Part shown: positions 1 to 5,865 of the stretch, one piece after another
Numbering within the stretch: position 1 is the stretch's first letter
Layout of the letters: each line of letters begins with the position of its first letter
Assembly (NCBI GenBank): GCA_030637805.1
Contig: DAOWFV010000045.1
Location: 1 to 5,865 of the forward strand
From: Acidobacteriota bacterium
GTDB taxonomy: Bacteria; Acidobacteriota; Thermoanaerobaculia; Thermoanaerobaculales; Sulfomarinibacteraceae
DNA length: 5,865 nt
Direction: 5' to 3'
Program-made: the position numbers and the translations under genes
Notes under the pieces: generated by a model
Database searches by the model: none
What the model saw: only the letters and a program-made list of their open reading frames with translations
What the model was told of the DNA's origin: nothing

Positions 1-123
1 CCTCCGGACATCCCCATCGTCGTCGGCCTGCCGTTCGGACACGGCGCAACGAACCTGGCTTTTCCCATCGGCGCAGCGGTCGAGCTTGATACCGGCGCCC
101 TACGGGTGATGTGGAGATCGTGA
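1..123 (+). CDS. LD-carboxypeptidase / S66 family peptidase, C-terminal end (partial)
   Basis: This is the 3' end of a gene that enters from the left; 40 codons are visible before TGA. The peptide contains GLPFGHG followed by TNLAFPIGAAVELD. This matches the end of the S66 serine peptidases (LdcA, MccF), where a Gly-His-Gly segment carries the catalytic His of the Ser-Glu-His triad and is followed by an N-x-x-x-P-x-G strand. Known members remove the terminal D-alanine from murein tetrapeptides in the cytoplasm during peptidoglycan recycling, or inactivate microcin C-type compounds. Which of these applies cannot be decided from the tail alone. The stop overlaps the next gene's start by one base (TGATG), so the two are probably co-transcribed and translationally coupled. 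Confidence 0.8.
   Translation, partial: PPDIPIVVGLPFGHGATNLAFPIGAAVELDTGALRVMWRS
112..115 (+). promoter_or_regulatory. Ribosome binding site of the CNB-FHA gene
   Basis: GGAG lies seven bases before ATG 123 and inside the end of the peptidase gene. It favours ATG 123 over the in-frame GTG at 111, which would place this site inside the coding region. Confidence 0.5.
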
Positions 124-923
124 TGGCGAAGTTCAAGGTCACCGCCGGGAAGAGTACCCACGACTCCCTCGAACCCATGCGCACCCATTTCCCGAAGAAC
201 AGCGTGGTCTTCGCCGAGGGCGACCTCGGCCTGGCAATGTATGTGATCGAGAGCGGGGAGGTGGAGATCCGCAAGCATCTCGCAGGCGAGGAGCGCGTCC
301 TGGCGACTCTCGGCAAGGGTGATTTCTTCGGTGAGATGTGCATGCTCGAGGAGGACTCGCCGCGATCGGCCACCGTTGTCGCGATCGACGACGTAGACGC
401 GGTGATGATCGACCAGTCGGCGTTCACCTTCATCCTCAAGCACAACCCCGAGATCGCCATCCGCATGATGCGCAAACTGGTGGTTCGGCTGCGGCAGACC
501 ACCCATCTCCTCGAGGACGCTGTGGGCCACAAGGTCGATCTCGAGGACTCCGGAATTACTGACGCACCTGCTGTGCCCCCTGATCCCAACGCGCGACTGG
601 TGGAGATCGACAGCGGCATCGTCTTTCCGCTCGCCGATCGCAAAGAGACCACGGTTGGGCGGATCGACCCGGTGACCGGCATCCATCCGGAAGTCGATCT
701 GACGCCGGTGGACGGTAAGCGGTCCATCTCGCGCCGGCACGCGCGGATCCGACGCGACGAGGACGGCAGCTACGCGGTGATCGAAGACGTCGGCACAATG
801 AACGGTACCTTCGTCAACGGGGTCCGCCTGGTAGCGGGGAGGGCGTTTCCGGTAGTGGCGGGTGACTCGGTGGTCTTCGGCACCATCAAGTGCCGCTTCG
901 AGATCGACGCCGACAAGGGATAA
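123..923 (+). CDS. Cyclic nucleotide-binding domain + FHA domain protein
   Basis: A 266-residue soluble two-domain signalling protein. Residues about 15-135 form a CRP-like cyclic-nucleotide-binding domain. Its phosphate-binding cassette reads GDFFGE (66-71), then RSAT (81-84). E71, R81 and S82 have the same spacing as the cAMP-contacting E72, R82 and S83 of E. coli CRP, so nucleotide binding is plausible. After a linker of roughly 35 residues comes a complete FHA domain (about 155-266) with G179-R180, S203-R-R-H206 and N227-G-T-F-V-N-G233, the residues that bind phosphothreonine. No DNA-binding HTH, kinase or cyclase domain is present, so it probably acts through a phosphorylated partner rather than as a transcription factor. 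I chose ATG 123 because GGAG at 112-115 lies seven bases upstream and the start overlaps the preceding TGA. GTG 111, four codons earlier, is also open but has no clear ribosome-binding site. The ligand and partner are unknown. Confidence 0.88.
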   Translation: MAKFKVTAGKSTHDSLEPMRTHFPKNSVVFAEGDLGLAMYVIESGEVEIRKHLAGEERVLATLGKGDFFGEMCMLEEDSPRSATVVAIDDVDAVMIDQSAFTFILKHNPEIAIRMMRKLVVRLRQTTHLLEDAVGHKVDLEDSGITDAPAVPPDPNARLVEIDSGIVFPLADRKETTVGRIDPVTGIHPEVDLTPVDGKRSISRRHARIRRDEDGSYAVIEDVGTMNGTFVNGVRLVAGRAFPVVAGDSVVFGTIKCRFEIDADKG

Positions 924-937
924 ATGGCGGGCGACCG

Positions 938-3034
938 GTGACAGCTGACGCGGACCCGGTGTGGCCCGGACACCCGGTTACTCGCCTCAAAGGAATCGGG
1001 CCGCGCACCGCCGAAGCGCTCGCCGAGGACGGGGTGCGTACGGTTCTCGACCTCCTGCTGCATTTACCGAGACGTTACGAGGACCGGTCTCGACTGGCCC
1101 GGCTCGATGAACCGATCCCGGTCGAGTCGTGGGTGCTGCTGCGCGGCCGAGTCCTGAAGGTGCGGGTGCGCCGGGTTTCCCGGCGTAGGCTGCACATCGT
1201 GGACGGGATCCTCGATGACGGCAACGGGTTGCTGCCGGTGGTCTGGTTCAATCAACGGTGGTTGAGCCGGCGCCTCGATGAGGACAGGGAGTTCTATCTC
1301 TACGGGCAGATCCGCGAGGCTCGCGGGGGCCGGCTGCAGCTAGTAAATCCCGAGATCGAGGAGGTGGGCGAGGACGTCGAACGCATCGTGCCGGTCTATC
1401 CGCGCCTCGGGCGTTTTTCCGGAAGGCGCCTGCGCCGGCTGATCGGCCAGTGCCTGGTCGCCACGACCGGCTGCGAGGACCCTCTGCCCGAGGCGCTGCG
1501 CCGGGCGCACGGGCTGCCAGGTCTGTCCGACAGCCTCCGTGAGATCCACGCACCGAGCCTGCCTGCGGGCGACGACGAGCGTGAGGACCTGCTCCTTGCT
1601 TTCAACCGCGGCCGCAGTCCGGCCCACATGCGTCTGGCATTCGACGAGCTCCTCGCGTTTTCCTGCGTTCTCGCCGAAAACCGGAGACGCCGACTTCAGC
1701 AGGGAGGGCTGCGGCTGGATCGCGCCGCGACAGGCGCGTTTGGGGGAGAGGGACTGCTTCCCTTCAAGCTCACAGCCGCCCAGCGCAGGGTTCTCGAGGA
1801 GATTTTCGAAGATCTCGAGGCCGGCACGCCGATGGCCCGCCTGGTGCAGGGAGACGTCGGCGCCGGCAAGACCGCGGTGGCGGCGATGGCGATGCTGGCC
1901 GTGCTCGAGGCTGGTCTCCAGGTTGCGATGATGGCGCCGACCGAACTCTTGGCGGAGCAGCATGCCCGGACCCTCGCTCCTATCCTCGGCCGGGCTGGGT
2001 ATCCGGCCCAGCTCCTCGTGTCCTCGCTCGCCGCCCGCGAAGGACGCGCGGTGCGTGAGGGCCTCGCCGACGGTACGGTGAGACTGGTGGTGGGCACCCA
2101 TGCTCTCTTCCAGGAGGCGGTGCTCTTTCGGCAACTGGGTCTGGCGGTGGTGGACGAACAGCACCGATTTGGTGTTGCCCAGCGCCGGGCCCTGCTCGAA
2201 AAGGGGCCGGCGCCCCACCTGCTCGTGATGACCGCCACCCCGATTCCCAGGTCCCTGGCCCTCACCGTGTACGGCGACCTCGATCTCTCCCTGATCGACG
2301 AGCTGCCGCCGGGCCGACAACCGGTGCGCACGGTTTTGCGGCCCCCGTCCGCCCGGCGGAAGGTCTTCGACTTTCTCCGCTCGGAGATCGCGGAGGGCGG
2401 GCGGGTGTTCGTCGTGTACCCGGTCATCGACGGGGTTGAGGACGGTGGGGCGGCCTCCCTCAACGAGTTCGAGGAGGAGGCGCGCGCCCTCCTGCCGGGA
2501 GTCTCGGTCGGCGTGCTCCACGGCCGCCTGAACCGGGAGGAACGCGATGCCGTCACCACCCGTTTTCGGGACGGCTCAATCCAGGTCCTCCTCGCGACGA
2601 CGGTGGTCGAGGTCGGGGTAGACGTTCCCGAGGCCTCGGTGATGGTAATCGAGTCCGCCCAACGCTTTGGGCTCTCGCAGCTTCATCAGCTGCGTGGACG
2701 GGTGGGACGGGGGGACCGTCCCTCCTGGTGCATCCTCCTTGCGAACGAGCGACTGAGCGATGAGGCGCGGCGCCGGCTCGAGGTGATCTGCAACAGCACC
2801 GACGGCTTTGAGATCGCCGATGCCGATCTCAAGATCCGTGGTCCGGGCGAGCTGACCGGAACCCGTCAGTGGGGCCCTGGAGGATTCCGCTTTGCCGACC
2901 TGATCCGTGACCGGCAGCTGATTTCTACCACCCGGGCGGTGGCGAAAAGCCTGGCGGAAACCGGCGAACTCGAGAGCGTGCGCACCGGTCTTGCCCGGTA
3001 CCATCCCGTGGATGAGATCCTGCAGGCGGGTTGA
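938..3034 (+). CDS. recG: ATP-dependent DNA helicase RecG
   Basis: A 698-residue protein, close to the 693 residues of E. coli RecG. It remodels stalled replication forks and drives branch migration of Holliday junctions. The N-terminus has the helix-hairpin-helix-like LKGIGP segment, and an OB-fold wedge domain that grips the junction spans about 60-145. The SF2 helicase motifs are intact: Walker A GDVGAGKT (305-312), APTELLAEQH (333-342), DEQH box (406-409), TATPIPR (432-438), TTVVEVGVDVP (554-564) and QLRGRVGRG (584-592). The C-terminal translocation (TRG) region has RGPGE (634-638) and GTRQWG (641-646), where the usual form is GTRQSG. I chose GTG 938 because the frame upstream runs into the FHA coding sequence, and this start leaves about 17 residues before LKGIGP. 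GTG 959 is an alternative. The ribosome-binding site is weak (GGCGGG, 927-932), so coupling to the preceding gene is likely. The family call is secure; only the start is uncertain. Confidence 0.97.
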   Translation: MTADADPVWPGHPVTRLKGIGPRTAEALAEDGVRTVLDLLLHLPRRYEDRSRLARLDEPIPVESWVLLRGRVLKVRVRRVSRRRLHIVDGILDDGNGLLPVVWFNQRWLSRRLDEDREFYLYGQIREARGGRLQLVNPEIEEVGEDVERIVPVYPRLGRFSGRRLRRLIGQCLVATTGCEDPLPEALRRAHGLPGLSDSLREIHAPSLPAGDDEREDLLLAFNRGRSPAHMRLAFDELLAFSCVLAENRRRRLQQGGLRLDRAATGAFGGEGLLPFKLTAAQRRVLEEIFEDLEAGTPMARLVQGDVGAGKTAVAAMAMLAVLEAGLQVAMMAPTELLAEQHARTLAPILGRAGYPAQLLVSSLAAREGRAVREGLADGTVRLVVGTHALFQEAVLFRQLGLAVVDEQHRFGVAQRRALLEKGPAPHLLVMTATPIPRSLALTVYGDLDLSLIDELPPGRQPVRTVLRPPSARRKVFDFLRSEIAEGGRVFVVYPVIDGVEDGGAASLNEFEEEARALLPGVSVGVLHGRLNREERDAVTTRFRDGSIQVLLATTVVEVGVDVPEASVMVIESAQRFGLSQLHQLRGRVGRGDRPSWCILLANERLSDEARRRLEVICNSTDGFEIADADLKIRGPGELTGTRQWGPGGFRFADLIRDRQLISTTRAVAKSLAETGELESVRTGLARYHPVDEILQAG

Positions 3035-3050
3035 GAAGTCAGCCCACATG

Positions 3051-3081
3051 CCTCGCCACCCAGTTCGGGAACGGTGAGAGG
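3051..3081 (+). other. Possible stem-loop after recG
   Basis: An imperfect inverted repeat starts 16 bases after the recG stop. CCTC (3051-3054) pairs with GAGG (3078-3081), CACC (3057-3060) pairs with GGTG (3073-3076), and GTTC (3063-3066) can pair with GAAC (3069-3072). Small unpaired stretches lie between the segments and the top loop is tight. No T-run follows, so it is not a typical intrinsic terminator. It may be an mRNA-stabilising or processing hairpin, or chance in GC-rich DNA. Confidence 0.3.
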
Positions 3082-3099
3082 CTGTGAGAAACTGCTGGG

Positions 3100-3369
3100 G
3101 TGCCGCAAAAGCAGATCCGCCGTGTCGTGGTGCTGATCCTGGGTTGGGCGCTGATTGCGCTCGGGGTCGTCGGCCTTTTTCTGCCGGTTCTCCAAGGGGT
3201 GCTCTTCCTCTTCCTGGGCCTCTACGTGCTCTCCCGTGAATCGAAGACGGCCCACGCGTGGCTGGAGAAGCTCCGGGCCCGACATCCGGCAATGGACGCG
3301 AGGCTGCATCGTTGGAGGGATCGCTTCCGGCGGCATAAAGAGGAGGACAAGGACGGTGCCGATGAATAG
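3100..3369 (+). CDS. Small membrane protein, PGPGW/DUF454-like
   Basis: An 89-residue protein with a two-pass membrane hairpin. A hydrophobic stretch at residues 9-28 is followed by a P29-V-L-Q-G33 turn and a second hydrophobic stretch at 34-44. The rest is a strongly charged, Arg/Lys-rich cytoplasmic tail of about 40 residues that turns acidic at the end. The pattern G-W-x-L-I-x-L-G-x-x-G-L-x-L-P-x-L-x-G, then a G-L-x-x-L-S-R-E exit, resembles the small uncharacterised membrane families PGPGW and DUF454. I cannot tell which of the two is right. An in-frame TGA at 3085-3087 limits the start to GTG 3100, and the next in-frame GTG would cut into the first helix. No good Shine-Dalgarno sequence precedes it. 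The function is unknown. Its neighbour downstream is also a small membrane-type protein, so a shared envelope role is possible but unproven. Confidence 0.75.
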   Translation: MPQKQIRRVVVLILGWALIALGVVGLFLPVLQGVLFLFLGLYVLSRESKTAHAWLEKLRARHPAMDARLHRWRDRFRRHKEEDKDGADE

Positions 3370-3376
3370 CCCGCAG

Positions 3377-3405
3377 TTGACACCCGGTGAGGAGTGGAGT
3401 TGAGT
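3377..3405 (+). promoter_or_regulatory. Possible sigma-70 type promoter before the DUF1232 gene
   Basis: TTGACA at 3377-3382 is a perfect -35 hexamer. With a 17-base spacer, the -10 position is TTGAGT at 3400-3405, which matches TATAAT at only three of six bases. It lies in the 75-base gap just ahead of the DUF1232-aminotransferase-ligase unit, which is where a promoter would be expected. The weak -10 keeps confidence low. Confidence 0.35.
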
Positions 3406-3432
3406 GGCACAATGGAGACATCCTCGAGGACG

Positions 3433-3442
3433 AAGGAGGTGA
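3433..3442 (+). promoter_or_regulatory. Strong Shine-Dalgarno sequence of the DUF1232 gene
   Basis: AAGGAGGTGA is a nearly complete complement of the 16S rRNA 3' end. Five bases separate its GGAGG core from GTG 3445. It is by far the strongest ribosome-binding site in the window and fixes the start of this gene, ruling out the upstream in-frame GTG 3394 and ATG 3412. Confidence 0.85.
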
Positions 3443-3444
3443 CC

Positions 3445-3918
3445 GTGAGCAAAGGGGCCGCGATCGAGCCGGCAAAGATGGAAGACTTCTACCGCCGCCT
3501 GCGTCGGCGAATTACGGACTGGATCGGTTCGAAGCAGGGACGGGCCTACCGCTACGCCGACCGGCTTCTCCTCCTTCCCGACTTCGTCCACCTGATCATT
3601 CGTCTGGCCCTCGACCGCCGGGTGCCCGCCGAGCTGCGGGCGCAGACCGCGGCCGTCCTCGCCTACGTGGTCCTTCCCCTCGATCTGATGCCCGAGGGTT
3701 TGATGGGACCGGTCGGGTTTGCCGACGACCTGCTCCTGGTGGTTCTGATGACGCGCAGGCTCTTGGCCAGAGTGCCCTCCGATGTTGTCCTCTCCCACTG
3801 GGCGGGTCGCGCCGACCTGCTCCGCACCATCCAGGGGGTGCTCGAGGTCGCCGACGAGATGGTCGGAAACAAATTGTGGAAGCGGCTCCAGCGCATGGTC
3901 GGTGGGGGTGGACGGTGA
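3445..3918 (+). CDS. DUF1232 (YkvA-like) family protein
   Basis: A 157-residue protein with a DUF1232 core. The signature YVVLPLDLMPEG (residues 74-85) is followed by GFADDL (91-96), matching the family pattern Y-x-x-x-P-x-D-x-x-P-(D/E), then G-x-x-D-D. The usual D of the P-D step is E84 here. The core helices at about 64-80 and 90-105 are hydrophobic and probably lie in or on the membrane. The N-terminus (about 13-40) is a basic amphipathic helix and the C-terminus (about 120-150) is helical, ending in a Gly-rich tail. The biochemical role of DUF1232 proteins is not established. GTG 3445 is chosen because of the strong Shine-Dalgarno just before it. The stop TGA overlaps the GTG of the aminotransferase (GTGA), so translation of the two is probably coupled. 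Earlier in-frame starts at 3394 and 3412 would add 17 or 11 residues but lack such a site. Confidence 0.82.
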   Translation: MSKGAAIEPAKMEDFYRRLRRRITDWIGSKQGRAYRYADRLLLLPDFVHLIIRLALDRRVPAELRAQTAAVLAYVVLPLDLMPEGLMGPVGFADDLLLVVLMTRRLLARVPSDVVLSHWAGRADLLRTIQGVLEVADEMVGNKLWKRLQRMVGGGGR

Positions 3919-5231
3919 GCGGGTCCGGCGTCAGTCCGCAGGGAACGGGGCCGCAGCTGGTGGTCGCTCCGGAGGAGTTGACGAGCCTCGATCCGGGCCC
4001 GGGTAGGATGCGTTCGATTCCAGGCAGCCGGATGTTCGAGATCAAGGAGGCGCTCGCGGTCTACCGCGACAGCAATCCGAAGGGAACGGTCTTCGATGCG
4101 AGCCAGGGCGACGGCGGCGCGAGCCTGCCGGGAGTACCTGGCGAGCTCCTCGACGACGCCCACCGGTTGCAAAAGGAGCACGGCACCGGCTACGACAAGC
4201 CTTTCGGAACCGAGATCTTCAGAAGGGCGGTGGTCGAGGACTACTGGCGTCTCGATCCGGTGAGTGGTTGGGGTCCATTAAACGTCATCGCCTGCCAGGG
4301 GGGCCGGGATGCGTTGGTCAAGGCGTACGACGCGGTCCAGTTCCTGGGCCACGGCCGCCACGGGGATTTCGTCGTGGTCTCGCGGGTTCCGTGGATCTCC
4401 TACAACTGGGGTCCATATGCGGTCGGCGCGAACGTGATGCTGGCACCTGGATTGGAAGACCAGGCCTGGGCACTGACTCCGGCCGCGGTGAGGGACTGCG
4501 TGGAGACGGCGGGGGCTTTGGACGGACGACGCGTCGCGCTGGTGGTGATCACCAGCCCGGACAACCCCACCGGAAGAAGCATGAGTCCCGAGAGCCAGCT
4601 CGATCTGGCGAGGGCGGCGTTCGCCGCCGGGGTGCCGTTCGTGCTCTTCGACTGGATCTACCACCGGGTCACCGACGGTGAGCCCAACGATCTCAACGCC
4701 TTCCTCCGCGCGCTCGAGCCCGCCGAGCGGGAGCGCTGCATTTTTCTTGACGGTCTCACCAAATCACTCGGCGCGAGCAACATCCGCAACGCCCATCTCG
4801 TTGCGCCGGAGGCTGTGATCCGCTTCATTCAGAGCCGCGCTTCGCACGCGGTGATCCCTTCCTTTCATAGCCAGGCGGTGGCGATCTCCGCCTACCGCAT
4901 GGGGTTCGACCGCGCTGCGGCGGGGATCATCGGACCCACCAACGACAGTCGGGAGGTTGTCGAGCAGTTTCTCGCACAGCACGAAATCCGGCACATTCTC
5001 GGTAAGGGTTACTACGCATTCTTGGACATGGGACCCTGGCTGGAGAGAGCGGAGATGGACGACACGGCCGCGCTCGGCTCGATCCTTGCCGAGCGCTTTG
5101 GCCTCGCCGTCGTGCCCGGCGTCTACTTCTCAGAGTTCGGAAAGAACTGGATTCGGTTCTCCTACGCCCTGCCGCCCCAGACCACGGCCGCCGCGCTCGA
5201 GCGCCTGTGGGAGGGGCTGTCCTCGCTGTGA
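3915..5231 (+). CDS. Fold-type I PLP-dependent aminotransferase (class I/II)
   Basis: A 438-residue cytoplasmic enzyme expected to move an amino group between an amino acid and a 2-oxo acid. The class I/II landmarks appear in order: G-x-G-Y93 with a following G-x-x-x-x-R; the cofactor-phosphate loop Q-G-G-R-D-A (128-133); N217-P-T-G220; D246-W-I-Y249, the Asp that pairs with the pyridine nitrogen and the Tyr that contacts the PLP oxygen; the Schiff-base lysine K283 in LTKSLG; R291, eight residues on like Arg266 of E. coli aspartate aminotransferase; and R414 in NWIRFSYA, the substrate carboxylate-binding Arg. All catalytic positions are therefore intact. The lysine region reads TKSLGASNIRNAH rather than the common SK-(6)-GxRxG form, which points away from the well-known biosynthetic subgroups. 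GTG 3915 overlaps the previous TGA and is preceded by a G-rich stretch. The first 30 residues are Gly/Pro-rich, so ATG 4008 is an alternative start. The substrate is unknown. Confidence 0.88.
   Translation: MSGSGVSPQGTGPQLVVAPEELTSLDPGPGRMRSIPGSRMFEIKEALAVYRDSNPKGTVFDASQGDGGASLPGVPGELLDDAHRLQKEHGTGYDKPFGTEIFRRAVVEDYWRLDPVSGWGPLNVIACQGGRDALVKAYDAVQFLGHGRHGDFVVVSRVPWISYNWGPYAVGANVMLAPGLEDQAWALTPAAVRDCVETAGALDGRRVALVVITSPDNPTGRSMSPESQLDLARAAFAAGVPFVLFDWIYHRVTDGEPNDLNAFLRALEPAERERCIFLDGLTKSLGASNIRNAHLVAPEAVIRFIQSRASHAVIPSFHSQAVAISAYRMGFDRAAAGIIGPTNDSREVVEQFLAQHEIRHILGKGYYAFLDMGPWLERAEMDDTAALGSILAERFGLAVVPGVYFSEFGKNWIRFSYALPPQTTAAALERLWEGLSSL
5209..5216 (+). promoter_or_regulatory. Ribosome binding site of the ligase gene
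   Basis: GGGAGGGG lies within the last codons of the aminotransferase gene, eleven bases before GTG 5228. The spacing is slightly long but supports this start together with the GTGA overlap. Confidence 0.45.
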
Positions 5232-5865
5232 CGGCGGCACTGACCCGTTCCGATTGGGGACGCTTCGCCGAAAAGGTCCTCCTCGCGCTGGAGAACTCGC
5301 AGCAAGGTGACCCGCAGAGCGGCACCTCGGGGCTCGAGATCGAGTTCAACATTCTCGACCGGGAGCTCATCCCGGTGGCGCAAGTCGGTTACGGTCCGGA
5401 AGGGCATTCCTTTGCCGACTACCTGCGCGATGAACGGCTGCCGGAGGGGGTGCGCGATCGTTTCCAGCTCGAGGTCTTCCACTGGATGACCGAGCTGACG
5501 ACCCAACCCTGCTTCTCGGCCCGCGCAACCGCAGCCCAAGCGCGGCTCCTCGAGGGAGTGCTCCTGGATACGCTGGCCGACATCGGCCACTCCTTCGGGA
5601 CCTCCTTCCTGGCCCTCCACGGCAACATACCCCGCCCCCTCGAGGTCTCGGGCGGCAGCATCCCGGCCGGCTGGAGCCTGGCCCGCCAGCGCTCTCTGCG
5701 GCGCTGCGTCGATCTTTTCGGCACCCGCCTCGCCACCGCCGGCATCCACACCAATCACAGCTTTCCCGAGACTCTGCTGTCGTGGGACTTCTTCCACCTT
5801 CCGCTTTCCGAGCGGCAGGGCCGCACCATCGAGGATTACCGCAACCAGGGGGTTATCCGGGCGAC
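5228..5865 (+). CDS. Glutamate-cysteine ligase-like (GCS2-type) carboxylate-amine ligase, N-terminal part
   Basis: An open frame of 212 codons that runs off the right edge without a stop. G35-L-E-I-E-F40 matches the first conserved strand of glutamate-cysteine ligase-type carboxylate-amine ligases, where E37 and E39 would bind Mg-ATP. E89-L-T-T-Q-P94 resembles the second strand, which carries acidic metal ligands. Further on, G172-I-H-T-N-H-S-F-P-E181 lies about where these enzymes have a G-x-H-x-x-x strand. Such ligases join the side-chain carboxylate of glutamate, or a related acid, to an amine using ATP. The GTG start overlaps the aminotransferase TGA, and GGGAGGGG (5209-5216) lies eleven bases upstream as a ribosome-binding site. 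The H-T-N-H-S-F-P-E strand is not the usual gamma-glutamylcysteine synthetase version, so this is probably not ordinary glutathione synthesis. The missing C-terminal half limits the call. Confidence 0.65.
   Translation, partial: MTAALTRSDWGRFAEKVLLALENSQQGDPQSGTSGLEIEFNILDRELIPVAQVGYGPEGHSFADYLRDERLPEGVRDRFQLEVFHWMTELTTQPCFSARATAAQARLLEGVLLDTLADIGHSFGTSFLALHGNIPRPLEVSGGSIPAGWSLARQRSLRRCVDLFGTRLATAGIHTNHSFPETLLSWDFFHLPLSERQGRTIEDYRNQGVIRA

Noticed and set aside
890..937. Upstream extension of the recG frame from GTG 890
   Set aside because: It would overlap the end of the FHA domain by 34 bases and adds 16 residues unlike RecG N-termini.
1340..2521. A 393-codon open frame on the - strand opposite recG, and an overlapping 287-codon one at 1696-2559
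   Set aside because: Both lie antisense to a helicase with all motifs intact, show no recognisable domain and are rich in Arg, Gly and Ser. Such frames are expected opposite GC-rich genes.
3405..3415. TGGCAC as a sigma-54 -24 element
   Set aside because: The -12 position has no TTGC-like element at the required spacing.
3421..3430. Ten-base palindrome TCCTCGAGGA as a possible operator
   Set aside because: CTCGAG is frequent throughout the window as the Leu-Glu codon pair, and the palindrome does not extend further.
2576..3798. Long - strand open frames (2576-3475 and 2866-3798)
   Set aside because: They run antisense across recG's end, two gaps and two + strand genes. No domain is recognisable, and the + strand genes explain the coding signal.
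3387..3914. Upstream extension of the aminotransferase frame by 176 codons
   Set aside because: It overlaps the whole DUF1232 gene in another frame, is Arg/Pro/Gly-rich and shows no domain. GTG 3915 with the GTGA overlap is the better start.
5162..5797. A 211-codon - strand open frame at the right edge
   Set aside because: The + strand frame from 5228 is open to the window end, has ligase motifs and is coupled to the aminotransferase.

Overview
The window is 5,865 bases of GC-rich bacterial chromosome with every gene I can support on the + strand. The base composition, the strong bias to G/C in third codon positions and the protein style suggest a high-GC Gram-negative. An acidobacterial or similar environmental lineage is possible, but nothing here fixes the taxon. 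I see no mobile elements, tRNA, rRNA, CRISPR arrays or phage genes.

Layout: (1) The left edge carries the last 40 codons of an S66-type LD-carboxypeptidase (murein tripeptide recycling or microcin-type amidase family). Its TGA overlaps by one base the ATG of (2) a 266-residue protein that joins a cyclic-nucleotide-binding domain to an FHA phosphothreonine-binding domain. Next, with only 14 bases between, comes (3) recG, a full-length branch-migrating DNA helicase. (4) A 65-base gap with a possible stem-loop leads to a small membrane protein of 89 residues. (5) A 75-base gap with a TTGACA hexamer and a nearly perfect Shine-Dalgarno sequence precedes a DUF1232 (YkvA-like) membrane-associated protein. 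(6) This is joined by a GTGA stop/start overlap to a fold-type I PLP aminotransferase, which is joined by a second GTGA overlap to (7) a glutamate-cysteine-ligase-like (GCS2-type) carboxylate-amine ligase that runs off the right edge.

The left half therefore reads as one transcription unit (peptidase, CNB-FHA sensor, recG), and the right part as a tightly coupled unit (DUF1232, aminotransferase, ligase). The aminotransferase/ligase pair is the best candidate for an uncharacterised small-molecule or peptide-like pathway. Its substrate cannot be read from the sequence, and the operon continues beyond the window. Five of the six gene starts visible here are GTG.
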